A stretch of 64,000 bases of DNA from Plasmopara viticola (lineage: Eukaryota > Oomycota > Peronosporomycetes > Peronosporales > Peronosporaceae), in assembly GCA_001695595.3 (NCBI GenBank), contig MBPM02000011.1:62001-126000 (forward strand), in the 5' to 3' direction. The position numbers and the translations under genes were made by a program. Positions within the stretch are counted from its first letter, which is position 1, and the number at the start of each line of letters is the position of its first letter. The notes beneath the pieces were generated by a model, which saw only the letters and a list, made by a program, of their open reading frames with translations, was not told the DNA's origin and did not search any database. This document shows, in pieces, positions 25,001 to 34,265 of this stretch.

Positions 25001-28000
25001 GGAAAGTATCTCCCCGGCTGCATTCTGGAAGGCGAGTGTTCGATTAAAAACGTCGATAGAAATCAATCGTTAGTTCTTGTCAAAGCATCGCGTACATGTG
25101 TTCGCTTTTGTGACAACAAGAACTTCTATCAAGACAGTGTCAATGCTCCTGTGTCCTTACAAACGTGGTGTCGATGTGATGGCTATGAAAGTACACGACG
25201 CGTGGTAATGACGCTTGGACGCTTTTGTATCAGTGCTCTCAAGACGAATTTATGGTCGTTTAGTATGATTGTCAAAGGCATGGAAATCTCGGTGCATGGA
25301 TCTCAAGTAGTCATTGGAAAATGGACTTTTTTAGTCGGAACGTATGATGGAACAACTCTTCGCTTCTATGTCAATGGTTTACTTCAAAATGAAGTCATTG
25401 TCGAAAGCTTCGTCGACTTAGAGGCTCGAAAGCATGAAGCAATTACAGCTAAAACTCATGGAGACATTATTGATCTCGAGGATCAAGCCAAGAGGGATTG
25501 TTCCAAAGAGGTTGAGCTCGAGATGAAGTTGTTTTTCACAACTAAAGAAGGGAGACGGCTAGTCAAGACATTTAGTTGCAATCTTTTTAATGAGCACGAG
25601 TCACGCAAGACTTTGTTTTTGAAACAGCATACGTTGCATGCTTATCAGAAAGAAAGAATTGGATCTTCTCGAACAGTAAAAGACGCTTCAGACATTTCAT
25701 TCAAAGATTTTGAGTCAGCGGCAAGAAAACAACTTATTCAAGAAAAATTTGATGAAAAGTGGTCAGCTGCCACTTCTAAATTCTTAGAAATGAAACAGCA
25801 GGTTGAGCGAGGGCTGGAGGAACAGTCTGATGCGGAAAATCGTGAATTTCGAATCGGTTGTTTGTCTATAAATCGACGGAGAGATGGCAAGTATTTCTTT
25901 CACGGGAATATTGCTCATGTTGCATTCTACAATGGCCAAAGTCTGACTCGCGATCAAATCAACGCGCACTACGTAATGGGTACTTGTGATCGAGCGCATG
26001 AATGTAATCACCTTTTTGCGCTGGCATTTAGTCGATTTGCACGAGCGCTCGAATACGCTCCAAATGATAAGCAACTGGTCGAGAAATTGGCAAAAACCAT
26101 CTGTGCGTCTTTCAAAGACGATTTTGATCCGTTATCGTGCAAGAAAAAACTTCGATTTGGACTCAGGCCATTCATTACGACGAAAAACGCGCACGGAATT
26201 GCTGAAGTGATCAACAATCTTTCTCAAAAGCCGATTTTTAGTGAACTCTTTTTGTTTTGCTATCAGAGTCTTTTGGAAATTCAGCCAAATTATCTTCAAT
26301 CTGTTGACGCAAACCAATGCCGTCTACCTCTACAAAAGCTTGGACGAATGCCATTTGCTTTTTTTATGCGATCCGCAAACTCCGTGGCAACTCGCATGAG
26401 CTGGTACAATTATAACGATAACGAGGACGAAATTGTGGCGACATTTGCAGATATTATAGACAAGGTATTGGTACATTATCCAACATTTTATGGAGACCAT
26501 TCAACAAGTATGATGTGGTTGCGAAAGATCCGAAATCCCAAAGCAAAATGCCACTTTATTTTGGCGGTGGAGTCAAAGGAAGATGTTTGCATTATTAATT
26601 TTCAGTATGCGCTTGATATTTCTGATGAGGAGATGGAAATTATCACACAAAACAATACAGTTTGTACCAATTTTCAGCTTGCTCGTTGCTCCCAATTATC
26701 TGATGCTACATTAAGGTATATTGCGCTCTGCTGTTCACAGCTTAAAACCCTTGACATATCCTACTGCACGTTGATTTCGGATAAGGGACTAGCGGTCATC
26801 GGAAAGAATTGCAATCACTTAGTCAGTTTAAAGTTGATGCATTGCATTCGAATTCAAGATGAGGGAGTCGAAGCCATTGTGCGTACAAACCCAAGACTTG
26901 AAACGATTGGACTTAGTTTTTGTACAAAACTCAGCGATCGATGTTTTGGTACGATTGGTAAATTCTGTCCTGAGTTGTCAACATTGGAGCTAGAGTTCTG
27001 CGTCCAACTTAGCAGCAACGCGTTGAAATTTCTCGCAGCCACGCTCGTGAACCCAAGAAAACTACAAAGGCTTAATGTTGGTGCATGTCGACGTATTGGA
27101 GATGAAGGAGTTGTTGAAATTTCAAAAGTGTGCACAGAACTTAAGGCAATTAATCTTCGTCTTTGCGACCGAGTGACCAATCTCTCAATACAATATCTCT
27201 TGCAGTATTGTCTAGAGCTTGAAATGTTAAATCTAGAAGAGTTGAATGCGCTATCCTGCAAAATCTTTGTATTTGATCAAACAAGGGACGGTCACGGTAT
27301 CGCGAGTCATAAGATGCTGCAGAAGATAAAGTCACTCAATCTTTCAGGTTGCACGGGAATAAACGATCTATCTCTTGGCCATTTAGCACACCAAGCAAAA
27401 AAAATTGAGTCGCTTAATGTTTCGGGATGCAAAGAAGTAAGTGACCAAGGCCTTACGTGGCTTTTTAATGATATGTTGGATCATTCAGTGGGGAATATTC
27501 AGCTTTTGCATTTAAATGTGAGTTATTGCCCGAATGTAACAGCTCGTGGCATCCATACGGTGGCAATAAATTGTCCGAATCTTGTGTCACTTAGCTTGTC
27601 TGGATGCGTTCAGTTAGGTGATGGAGATGTTATTGACATGCTTAATTCCTGTTCGAAAATTACCAAGCTCGAGCTAGCATTTTGTCGTGAGCTAACAGAT
27701 ACTGTGTTGCACGCTATTTCAAGACAAGTAAGTCTTGAAGAGCTGAATTTATCTCGATGCATTCGTATTACAGATGATGGAATGCTCGATATTGCAAAGC
27801 GATCATGTCTTCTTCGCCGTCTCAACGTGTCAGCCTGTAAAAGGTTAAGTGAAAGAACGCTTGATGCCTTGTTGGAAGGGTGTCGACTGTTGGAAGAGAT
27901 GGACGTCACACATTGTCCGAATTTTTCGACGGAATGGCTCGCTAAATTTGCAAAGCGAAAGGTGAAAGTCATTTGCCGAAAACCTGACGAGATTTTGATC

Positions 28001-28267
28001 AAGGACGTGGTGAAGGAAATGCAGGATTGTGAAGAGGCCGAGAAAGAACAACAGAATGAAACTAATTTTAACGCCTTAAGCTACCCTATGAAAATCAAAC
28101 GCCGTGCCAAGAACACTAGGGCACTTGATGCCGCAAAGACTAATCTCAAAGTGGTAGTATCGGACGTCCAGATGCCTTCGTCTTATACTTTGCCACGGAT
28201 AGAGAGGAAACCTGAGCAAGACGATTGTAGCGTGCATGCCCATGATGGGTTAAGATTGTTACTGTAA
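19061..28267 (+). CDS. Giant CLU domain-ConA/LamG-like-LRR protein (3068 aa, single exon)
   Basis: One uninterrupted 9.2-kb frame. The start MGAKVSKYL fits an N-myristoylation signal. Residues about 80-1000 are mostly charged coiled coil, with an IQ-like segment at about 877-900 (VVKVQATWRAKKGRQ). Residues about 1395-1700 match the CLU domain of clustered-mitochondria/TIF31 proteins: VPLQCTVDFQGFRVL, LVHGTDNCGRTV, RGYLNAQNQFVLLNFKRAMPP, WRQLRPELV, PLSPDA and HGINMRHLGLLR. Residues about 1947-2306 are a concanavalin-A/laminin-G-like jellyroll (PTGYWPLCD, GKWTFLVGTYDGTTLRFYVNG, then GNIAHVAFYNGQSLT), split by a charged insert at about 2127-2262. Residues about 2540-2970 are around 15 cysteine-containing LRRs of the AMN1/FBXL type (LKTLDISYCTLISDKGL); no F-box is visible. 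CLU proteins act in mitochondrial distribution and bind mRNA. The role of this fusion is unknown; membrane attachment by myristate is inference. Its tail converges on the gene at 28628. Confidence 0.88.
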   Translation: MGAKVSKYLEQDTPKSDDGVLLENHATKLNRPGSSRQCTRSDSTNNARIFAFCQLWDLNRVEDFVRCYMNLVMSRRTPRERSSDTAFIVLPKSSDIHRQYNQLTQEVAALEECLAKQHAEIERVTIDGNETEISIIEERGETLNRVRADSSGSFTIQKELRLQRSRLESELKDKAIALQALKLDLFGSFEGVELCEIVSWPLYIEAMLHVTFHESMRSSRHNCRKWHPACTGLAMERKHPVASSLDEYDRSEPLLQFADTSKSGVKDEKRKVGGGVQERITDCLEEKEDTKVTTKIAKLKANEDEDGAVSENNSKSDSCHGESVHPVASISSDDRVFESGKTFVKHINQSPSPIPRSRYADSSATLNQAQYFKRSTLDSYDAHVQSPIFFGYLCKQKNRVVEALESEKKAKVKADAIFQIKITAQKDKFEAALGSEREKLQALIQKMSDLRIKRDKLHLERARNGQNLDNVFIRVHKTQDKEIRAQEEAEDEKLNRLKLSIEARMKAAELEHARYLDQVAIVRCYDRPLGDTRMQFHKEELELIERGVTAGKKALATAQEEYAALKMSNLCTPGQETKLRSQSISAERCIKVREIELERVCHLIENERYLFERAQDVFEKEELFAPLFKALEAGDPMSDLDQEGRSGFQLVDLVIAILLGAGKCPLADKIVFLFDLFAQSKVPSSSKAFPRCITFNSLAEVVRLVISVLLRIKHGHNSRPFARESRQELLDEEAVELSSGTKTDATNESFGLTLHEFQTFCTEAIERSTYLCGVYGQEWKHQPRRRFVAQYMSPIQQYKVGLIDINDLKDLLARQTNLSREEEKLRQEMAVAQEKREALKAKYAKYLLQRHGKLLSNAVPLDHGGYCNLMNYHREIMLRSVVKVQATWRAKKGRQEARLTAEKQAFYHARGLALMETRERIKEEWRVQDTNPFHTVDKVKFETKLRMKQVSLRAKGSTLDREDLVALMTEEAVVEAQNEVENRFREMEEDLGYRRHREATQRSNTETEYLRPDIAKALVDQLLEAKRGSPSVHNMIQTIAMNEKMTRQKAEGKESKLNGTKSMSLKSLDEIACEKRRRSVIDRNATFVNDFRSDARSKIEQYDGCPPDLDVSRLTKAEMALKLPFAFPELPLKSVRYHLQQVCEGLTDFKLAEFLQELPSKRHICAYAAEFRRCDGSYDIETLETDLYAHFRILRGFKQLACALVNIVESDLDFGLTRQLVTMIQEEKEQLLRQWVTAENRKVAIENARLSALKSHLREDESDSDTIITTDTLAERKSNHWHRDSYTFKRKQALQERRKRALEAHHRMVEATKAWKEAELSLQEMETSLLRVDSPNPILPIHRTQWSERFRNACRLDEADANQSYVKYTEIVQVCQDFLETATLIALTLIREWHLPFGEKSILFHEETAIDGRNDDIRSRSRVKYEVHGILFQICTDDHGRYENSHEYAAKAGGHEVRNSAIYLQELSRYSNISVPLQCTVDFQGFRVLCSSKSPIEVIESEDFHRVSKKLVHGTDNCGRTVTNTSKDLDDALASVATRLNLSQHCVKGYDDRTSKSLHAAADMRGYLNAQNQFVLLNFKRAMPPEDPNATPHLLHSTRGMTILWRQLRPELVHTFQSPLSPDALSCFTSCTSDWQLQALGVESATKYLMRTILPQFAVQLAQERDYYDSPDFDLVKEMHRHGINMRHLGLLRAQYFFQLSGTATLQDASAEVQTSQDFTRELDRGAILYIGGQKYIVSIDSTHRFDATCITLTTRYAGSLMRNVPVYTGRPDCQERSAILRRILLGEMVARTFKNIVRHLMRQAAEMNATGLTPTLHNHIFILSLNWLSGSRVGSDTFWQLHLFEGIRVRFGLRAVSHVDKLNFRMHLLPVFAYIIRRVSAMMAFPLSSRCLKCVAKVPDCYTFVLDDLTSSGHYYRVKHNVSMLEFSKASLLLHQATEKQASTYEHVIVAEKPTGYWPLCDRQGTLEPSNFGSCTDFRGKYLPGCILEGECSIKNVDRNQSLVLVKASRTCVRFCDNKNFYQDSVNAPVSLQTWCRCDGYESTRRVVMTLGRFCISALKTNLWSFSMIVKGMEISVHGSQVVIGKWTFLVGTYDGTTLRFYVNGLLQNEVIVESFVDLEARKHEAITAKTHGDIIDLEDQAKRDCSKEVELEMKLFFTTKEGRRLVKTFSCNLFNEHESRKTLFLKQHTLHAYQKERIGSSRTVKDASDISFKDFESAARKQLIQEKFDEKWSAATSKFLEMKQQVERGLEEQSDAENREFRIGCLSINRRRDGKYFFHGNIAHVAFYNGQSLTRDQINAHYVMGTCDRAHECNHLFALAFSRFARALEYAPNDKQLVEKLAKTICASFKDDFDPLSCKKKLRFGLRPFITTKNAHGIAEVINNLSQKPIFSELFLFCYQSLLEIQPNYLQSVDANQCRLPLQKLGRMPFAFFMRSANSVATRMSWYNYNDNEDEIVATFADIIDKVLVHYPTFYGDHSTSMMWLRKIRNPKAKCHFILAVESKEDVCIINFQYALDISDEEMEIITQNNTVCTNFQLARCSQLSDATLRYIALCCSQLKTLDISYCTLISDKGLAVIGKNCNHLVSLKLMHCIRIQDEGVEAIVRTNPRLETIGLSFCTKLSDRCFGTIGKFCPELSTLELEFCVQLSSNALKFLAATLVNPRKLQRLNVGACRRIGDEGVVEISKVCTELKAINLRLCDRVTNLSIQYLLQYCLELEMLNLEELNALSCKIFVFDQTRDGHGIASHKMLQKIKSLNLSGCTGINDLSLGHLAHQAKKIESLNVSGCKEVSDQGLTWLFNDMLDHSVGNIQLLHLNVSYCPNVTARGIHTVAINCPNLVSLSLSGCVQLGDGDVIDMLNSCSKITKLELAFCRELTDTVLHAISRQVSLEELNLSRCIRITDDGMLDIAKRSCLLRRLNVSACKRLSERTLDALLEGCRLLEEMDVTHCPNFSTEWLAKFAKRKVKVICRKPDEILIKDVVKEMQDCEEAEKEQQNETNFNALSYPMKIKRRAKNTRALDAAKTNLKVVVSDVQMPSSYTLPRIERKPEQDDCSVHAHDGLRLLL

Positions 28268-28627
28268 ATAATTCAGTAGACAATGCCATTCCTAATATTA
28301 AATACCTCAAAGCGTCAGTGATGCAAAGAATACGTCAACTTGTACAAATTTTAGACTTTTTAGTTAAAAAAGAAGGCTGTTTAAGATAATTATCCCGAAA
28401 AAAGCTAAGAAACCATCCATATCTATTATTTATCTATTATTCAACAAGGGCAATACGGGTAAGAGTTGGAGCTTTACATACGAGTCAGCTGTTAATTGTC
28501 ATGCATCTTGCAGGTGACAACAAGCGTAGAGACTTACGGTTATGCAATTCTTGCAACAATGGTGTACACGTTTAAGAGGACAGAAACATACTGCAGCTTT
28601 GTTAACTTTCACATTGTACAATACACG
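28268..28627. other. Short convergent intergenic region
   Basis: These 360 bp lie between two genes that converge tail to tail. The stretch is AT-rich and contains no open frame of note. It presumably holds both 3' untranslated regions. Confidence 0.6.
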
Positions 28628-29298
28628 TCATTCTAACGGACTGTAGATGATTCTTTGCAATCCTCCACGTTGCTCCGACACTTGAATGACCATTTTCAGG
28701 TCAAGAATATCTCCATAATCGTCCTTGAATGTCGCAATCAGCAACCCACAATTGGTCAGTTGACTTGGCTGAATTTCAGAAACGTTGATGTGCGGGGTCT
28801 GTCATCATCATAAATCTCACCACAGTCACTTTCCGTAACTCTGTTCCCAAATAATTATTGCAAAAACAAACCGAAAATTGAAAATGATTGTCTCCTTGAG
28901 CATAATTCGTTGCCTCTACTTGCCCCAATTGTGAACACAGAAATCAATTATATCACTTTAGTTAAGGAAAGTCAGCGAATGAGTATAATACAACATGCAG
29001 AGAGTGAATAAAGTTGACAGGATATTGATAATGTGACGCTTGGTGACCGTGTCCACCAGGTACTGTGGAGAATATCATACAATAAAAGTCACCTTTCACG
29101 AGAACGTTGCAAATTAGTAAGTGCGACCGCGCCAACCTCAATGTTCCAGACGCCGTTTTCGACAGGCGAATTCAGGTGAAAGTCTATCTCCAGATTTAGC
29201 TCATCGGTGAGCGTTGCTGGATTAGGCGAGATGTCTACGGCCTTGATGTCTACCTTCGGCTGCGAGCGCATATGATCATCGGTCTCTTTATCGCTCAT
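28628..29298 (-). CDS. Conserved small protein (142 aa), four exons, one probable U12 intron
   Basis: Exons on the minus strand are 29298-29137, 29062-29026, 28930-28872 and 28798-28628. They total 429 nt, exactly 143 codons with the stop. The spliced product reads smoothly across all junctions: DISPNPATLTDELNLEIDF, VWNIEYLVDTVTKRHIIKLG, YAQGDNHFQFS, INVSEIQPSQLTNCGLLIAT and ends RIIYSPLE. The alternation of hydrophobic and polar residues suggests an all-beta sandwich. I sense a eukaryote-wide family but cannot name it with confidence, so no function is given. Intron 1 is 74 nt GT-AG, intron 2 is 95 nt AT-AC (see separate entry) and intron 3 is 73 nt GT-AG. There is no signal peptide or membrane segment. 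It converges with the giant gene at 28267. Confidence 0.8.
28931..29025 (-). other. Probable U12-type (minor spliceosome) AT-AC intron
   Basis: On the minus strand the intron begins ATATCCTG, close to the U12 donor consensus ATATCCTT, and ends TTCAC. Between them is TTTCCTTAAC (28961-28970), an exact match to the U12 branch-point consensus TTCCTTRAY. No GT-AG pair restores the frame, while the AT-AC junction yields KRHIIKLGQVEA in phase. The branch-to-acceptor distance (about 31 nt) is longer than the usual 10-20 nt, which is the one weak point. Confidence 0.72.
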
Positions 29299-32200
29299 TA
29301 GAGTGTTTTTTTAATTCGCGTTTCGTACCTTAAAGAATTGACACATCGGCAATTTCAGCAGTTTTGAGGTATTATTTTTGTAATTTGTTAAATCAACGTC
29401 TCTATTGCGAGCATCTGTGTTAAAAGTTTTATGGAACACTGGAATTCGTACCGGTTCGCATAGTGACGTATTTTTAACATAAGAAGGATTGCTCTAAATC
29501 GTATATGAGTCCCTCAAATCTCTCCGAAGCGCTGTCGTTGAACCCGACCTTGTTGCTTAAGCGAGTTCGGGTGGCCTAATACTACCCGAAACCTGACCAA
29601 AAGGCTATTTTCTTAAAACTTGCTCTGTGCCAGGTACTGATGCAAGTCGCCATCTCCATTGAGGGCTGGATAATTGGCCAATGCTGGTCTGTCGCCTATG
29701 GGCTTCACGCGCACTCGAACACGAAAAAAGTTTGGCTTTAAAGGAGCTATTATTCCAGAGCAGCCTTACAGCAACTATTTGCGGAACCGGCGTCGAAAGA
29801 AACGTGGAGACAAGAATGACTTATAATCGGCCCGGCTACACCCTTCCAAAAATGTTGCCAGGATGTCAGTCTTTTCTATAATTCGGTGAGCGAATCCGTT
29901 AGTGTCAAGGGCAGCATTGACTTATTAATAAGGTATCGGGCCTACAGTCCAGCGACTGAATGGAGATGGCGAGTTACTTCAGTCTACTCTGAGATCTAGT
30001 TAGATTCGAGGGCTTAATAGCTTGCCTCAATCGTTTTAATTCAAATTCCTTGCGTCTCGTATTACTTGCTCTTTTTGTCAAAGACAACTAACTACCTCAA
30101 TACCCTATCAACCTCCGAACAATGTCGAGTCAGACACTTAACATACAAGCTTCAAGCGCGAAATATGTTTAATCCCACCATACACCCACGTGCGGTTTAA
30201 AAACATCCTTTTACTTACAAAGCGCCCGTTACTTCGAATTTTATGTTGCAGCGGCCTAGAACAACCTTTTCGAATCTGGTACAAAGTCAAAAAGGCAAAT
30301 CTTCCTCGCCAATAAATAAGAAGCTATTGGCCTTCGATAAGGCGCCTCTGCTTCACCACACGCTTCACATGGAAGCGCCGCTCGTAGCTTTGAAATACAT
30401 TTCGTAAGTTCTACTTTCTGGTAGGACTCACAGGCCCTCGCATACTCCAACCACCCCTTAGTATATTTGAAGCCAAAAGTATGCTGTGGTAATCGTAAAA
30501 AACGCTTTCTTCTTGTCTAAATGGCTGTCAATTTTAGCATCATGTGCTTCGACGACTGTGTCGCACTTTAAACGTTTGTCGAATTGAGCGAGATCTATCG
30601 AATCTGTACAGTGAAGCAGGCCATCCGCTAACTTAAAGCAATGCAGCTACTATGTCGTTGGACATTCGACTTTTGGCATTTGGCGATAAAAAAACATTAC
30701 GAATGGCAGCAGCTGTGTATTCCTGACAATTGTTCGTCAATTCCGTTCTACTAACGTGAGTAGGCTTATAATTTGCTCTGCGCAAATGCTTGCTTAGAGT
30801 TCATTGAGTTCATCAGGTTTAAAGTCGAAGTTACATACCGCTAAAAGTGACAACCATTTTGCAATTCTTTAAAGCCACGGGGCGTATTTATCGCCGTCTT
30901 TAGGCATGCATGGTTTTTTTGTTTACAAATAGCTTAGAGCTCGGAATATGCTCTCACGACTTCACCAGCGCATCCATGTGCTACCACTAACAACTTTTAT
31001 AGCACACTACTATGCGTACTAACCGCCGTAAAAGGTGTATCTGACCTCCTTATTCGAATTGGATCGAAATAATAGACTAGATGTGTCCACTATATAGCAT
31101 ACACTCGGAAATGCTGTCAAGCAAATATTCCTCTATCAAATTGGTGGTTTTTATAGATGCCGTTTCTCTATTTAGTCGTTTATAAGCATACCTTTATCGC
31201 CCTTTTCCATTTGGTATATCAACACAGAGACTTGTGTAAAAGTACGGAAATTATGGTTCCCGTATCATGATGCATTTTGTCTTTTTGGCAAAGGAGACAT
31301 CAACGGGCTCTCGTTCCTCTCGTTACAATGGTAATTGCCTGGCGACATGCCTGGTATCTTGATTAATAACTCTATATAATGGCAATTTGTAGGTGGGTCT
31401 CTTAACGCCACATTCGAGAATCTTATTGAAAAAAAAATATCAAAATTATCGGATTTAGTTATATATGAGCTTATGCGCAACTTGAAATTGATCCTAGGCA
31501 CTTTTTGCAAGTTTGAAGACTGCTTTAACATTCTCAAGAGGTCAAAAACAATTTTTTGGGGGACTTTAACTTAAATAAGGAATCAGTAGCTTAAAAAGTA
31601 GCTCTGATAACGTCTTCACTTGCCGTGACACGAAGGATTGTCCAATTATTAATCATGCTTCAAAATAAGTTTTTCTGGGTCAGCCGCAGGCACCAAAGAT
31701 CAATTTCGCATCGCGGTTTTTCGTTCATCTTTGCGGGGCTATGTTACTCATACTCTATCATCATGTGTTACCCGCTCTATACTGCAGATTTATGCAACAC
31801 CCTTGTCTCGTTTTATTACCCGCGCCAGGTGGCGTTCTGCTACTCGCTTGTGAAGCGCGATCTTTATCGCTTTCGGCAGCGGTGCGGCCAGCAAGAATCA
31901 ATTTCCTTCTAAATAAGGATTTAGCGATGTCGTTATGTCTATCCTCGGGGAGACATCGGTAAATTTGATACATTTTATATTCATTTCGGGTATTCACCTG
32001 CTCAGACTTCTTCCAGGCAATAATTCGTACAACAAAGCTGAAACATAGCTTACCATTATTCGTTTTATTTACAAATTTTAAGACGTCTACAACTGGCGAT
32101 ATAGCCAGTCAAACCGTAAAGGACTTACCTCCGCTGCATTATCTTGGACTATAAGTCACTCTACTTTGGCTCACCGCGACCGTTGTCGGTTGGCGACGCG

Positions 32201-33407
32201 CCAAAGTCTAACAAGAGACAGAAAGCTTTTCATCTAGCCTCGATTACAATGAGCGTTACGCCGCTGGTAACCAAAATTCTTTAGAGACACTGAGACGCCA
32301 TACGACCACACGTCTATTTAACATAACACCCACAATACTAACAAGGTTATTCTCCTAAAGAGTGCCTCCCCCTACTAATGCCCAGCTTGTATTTAGCCGT
32401 AAGTGTGAGGCTTTTGCCGGCAACCATTTGAAGTTTATGACCGGCGCAGTCTTCTTTGTAGACACAGATGCAGCCAATTTGTGGGCAACTTCACACGCAC
32501 ACGTGCTGTTTTTTGTGCAAAGGGATCTTAAAGCGCAAAATGCTCTTTGTGGGAGCTGGTTTGACCATCGCTAAATATTTCGGGTGGCTGGCAGCCTTCT
32601 AGGCTGACTCTTTGCAACCTAATCCACCTTACGTATAAAAGTCGAAAGGTAATGTCTACCACTCACACCTCTCTTTGCATATAATTTGAGTCTTACTGGG
32701 TAGGTGGTTTAGTCTTCTCAACAGCCGAGCTTTTGGATTGAAAGCTAGCATCTCGTTAAAGAAAGTCTTGAAGGCATGATGGTTCATGATGCGCATCAGG
32801 TACCTGTTAATACCAGATTGCATACTGAGGGTTGCCTACCTTTTAATACCAAATTGTATACTGAAGTAATGCAAAAAAATAAAAAATGGTAGCGTCCTTG
32901 CCAGAATAAGGGTTTAAATCACGTCCCTCATCAAAAACTAACGGTAGACCCAAATACTTGCTTGCAAACTTCGTTCCTTCTAACACCGGAGACTTGTGAA
33001 CGAAATATTGTATTCAGTTCTGTACTCCTCTTCCGTGTAAGGTGCTATGCGAATCCTTCTGACATGCAATTAAGATCTAATGTCCGTCAATAAAATCTAC
33101 TACGACCAATCAAAACTTTTTTCTCATCAATTTTTTCTCTTCAAGACTTTTTGATTTCTAGGAGTAAGTTCATTTGATCGGCTGATCAAACATATATTAA
33201 GTCCTAGACCGCATTGCATCATATTCGTCGCGAAGGTGTTCGCGGAGCACCGGGCGAGGAAAGCAATAGACGCGCGTGTACTTTCGCGATAGATGTCGTT
33301 CTCGGCCTAGGCAAAACCTTTAGTGCAGGCACACTACTTTGTAGCAAGGTATCGCAGAGCATGACAGGTATAATTTTATCGACTTAAGGTTTGACAAAAT
33401 AGTGACG
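29299..33407. other. Gene-free stretch
   Basis: No supported gene. Minor open frames include 30256-30450 (minus, with a CEACGEAE segment) and overlapping frames at 31625-31997 in a GC-richer patch. None carries a recognisable domain. The 5' flank of the small minus-strand gene lies at the left edge. Confidence 0.55.
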
Positions 33408-33424
33408 TTCACAAGCCTTGTATT

Positions 33425-33743
33425 GTATTGTACTACGTTATCGCGTTGCCAAGTTATGCACGTGCAAGGCTCTATGGCTAGTCCACGGCATAGAGTGGTG
33501 TCCGCATACGTCGAGTCTCGTTCGGCGGGCAGTGCAGCCAGCACCGAGGCCGTGAGGGTCTTCCATTATTTTGTGTACTTCTGACTTGGTAAGAGCCCAG
33601 GTGGCGCCTTGGTGCTGGAGACCGTCGCGTCGAGGGTGAGACTCGTTAGAGACCTGCAGATGCCCGAGAGCACCTGCCCGAAGCGCGCGAGCATTTAGCC
33701 CCCGCGCTTGGAAGGAGGGCGTCACCCCAACCTTTTCCGAAAA
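33425..33743 (-). mobile_element. SINE-like insertion, copy 1 (minus orientation)
   Basis: A roughly 319-bp GC-richer unit, about 90% identical by eye to copy 2 but in opposite orientation. It carries a tail of TACAA repeats at its 3' end (left side here, seen as TTGTATTGTATTGT). It is flanked by a 17-bp direct repeat, TTCACAAGCCTTGTATT, at 33408-33424 and again at 33744-33760, which is the expected target-site duplication of LINE-mediated integration. I cannot identify Pol III A or B boxes, so it may be a SINE or a recurrent 3' fragment of a LINE. Both copies keep a similar open frame (NARALRAGALGHLQVSNE), so a coding origin is possible. Confidence 0.8.
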
Positions 33744-33780
33744 TTCACAAGCCTTGTATTTAGGAAATTACGAAAGATGC

Positions 33781-34107
33781 GCTTCGGAAAAGGTTGGGGT
33801 GACGCCCTCCTTCCATGCGCGAAAGCTAAATGCTCGCGCTCTTCGGGCAGGTGCTCTCGGGCATCTGCAGGTCTCTAATGAGTCTCACCCTCGACGCGAC
33901 GGTCTCCAGCACCAGAGCGCCACCTGGGCTGTTACCAAGTCAGAGCTAAACAAAATAATGGAAGACCCTCACGACTTCGGTGCTGGGTGCACTGCCCATT
34001 GAACGAGACCCGACGTATGCGGACACCACTCTATGCCGTGGACTAGCCAGACTGAGCCTAGCACGTGCATAACTTGGCAACGCGATAACGTAATACAATA
34101 CAATACA
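33781..34107 (+). mobile_element. SINE-like insertion, copy 2 (plus orientation)
   Basis: A roughly 327-bp unit starting GCTTCGGAAAAGGTTGGGG and ending in a TACAATACAATACAA tail. It is flanked by the 11-bp direct repeat ACGAAAGATGC at 33770-33780 and 34108-34118. Its head faces the head of copy 1 across 37 bp of original sequence. Its tail ends 158 bp before the start codon of the Nup107 gene. Confidence 0.8.
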
Positions 34108-34265
34108 ACGAAAGATGCTGCCTTAATTTGGTAGCCGTTTTAAGATTGCCATTTTTACTCATTGTACTACATATCCGCTGCAATATACTACGAAAATTGG
34201 GCCTACAAACGTTTTTATTAAATAGTACTAAAGATACTATATGCAGAGCTGTATTTGCAAATCCA

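Noticed and set aside
28799..28820. A 22-nt GT-AG micro-intron in the small minus-strand gene
   Set aside because: An ordinary 73-nt GT-AG intron (28799-28871) uses the same acceptor, keeps the frame and gives a more natural protein.
33408..34118. Single foldback element with 0.3-kb arms
   Set aside because: Each arm is flanked by its own distinct direct repeat, which fits two separate insertions better.
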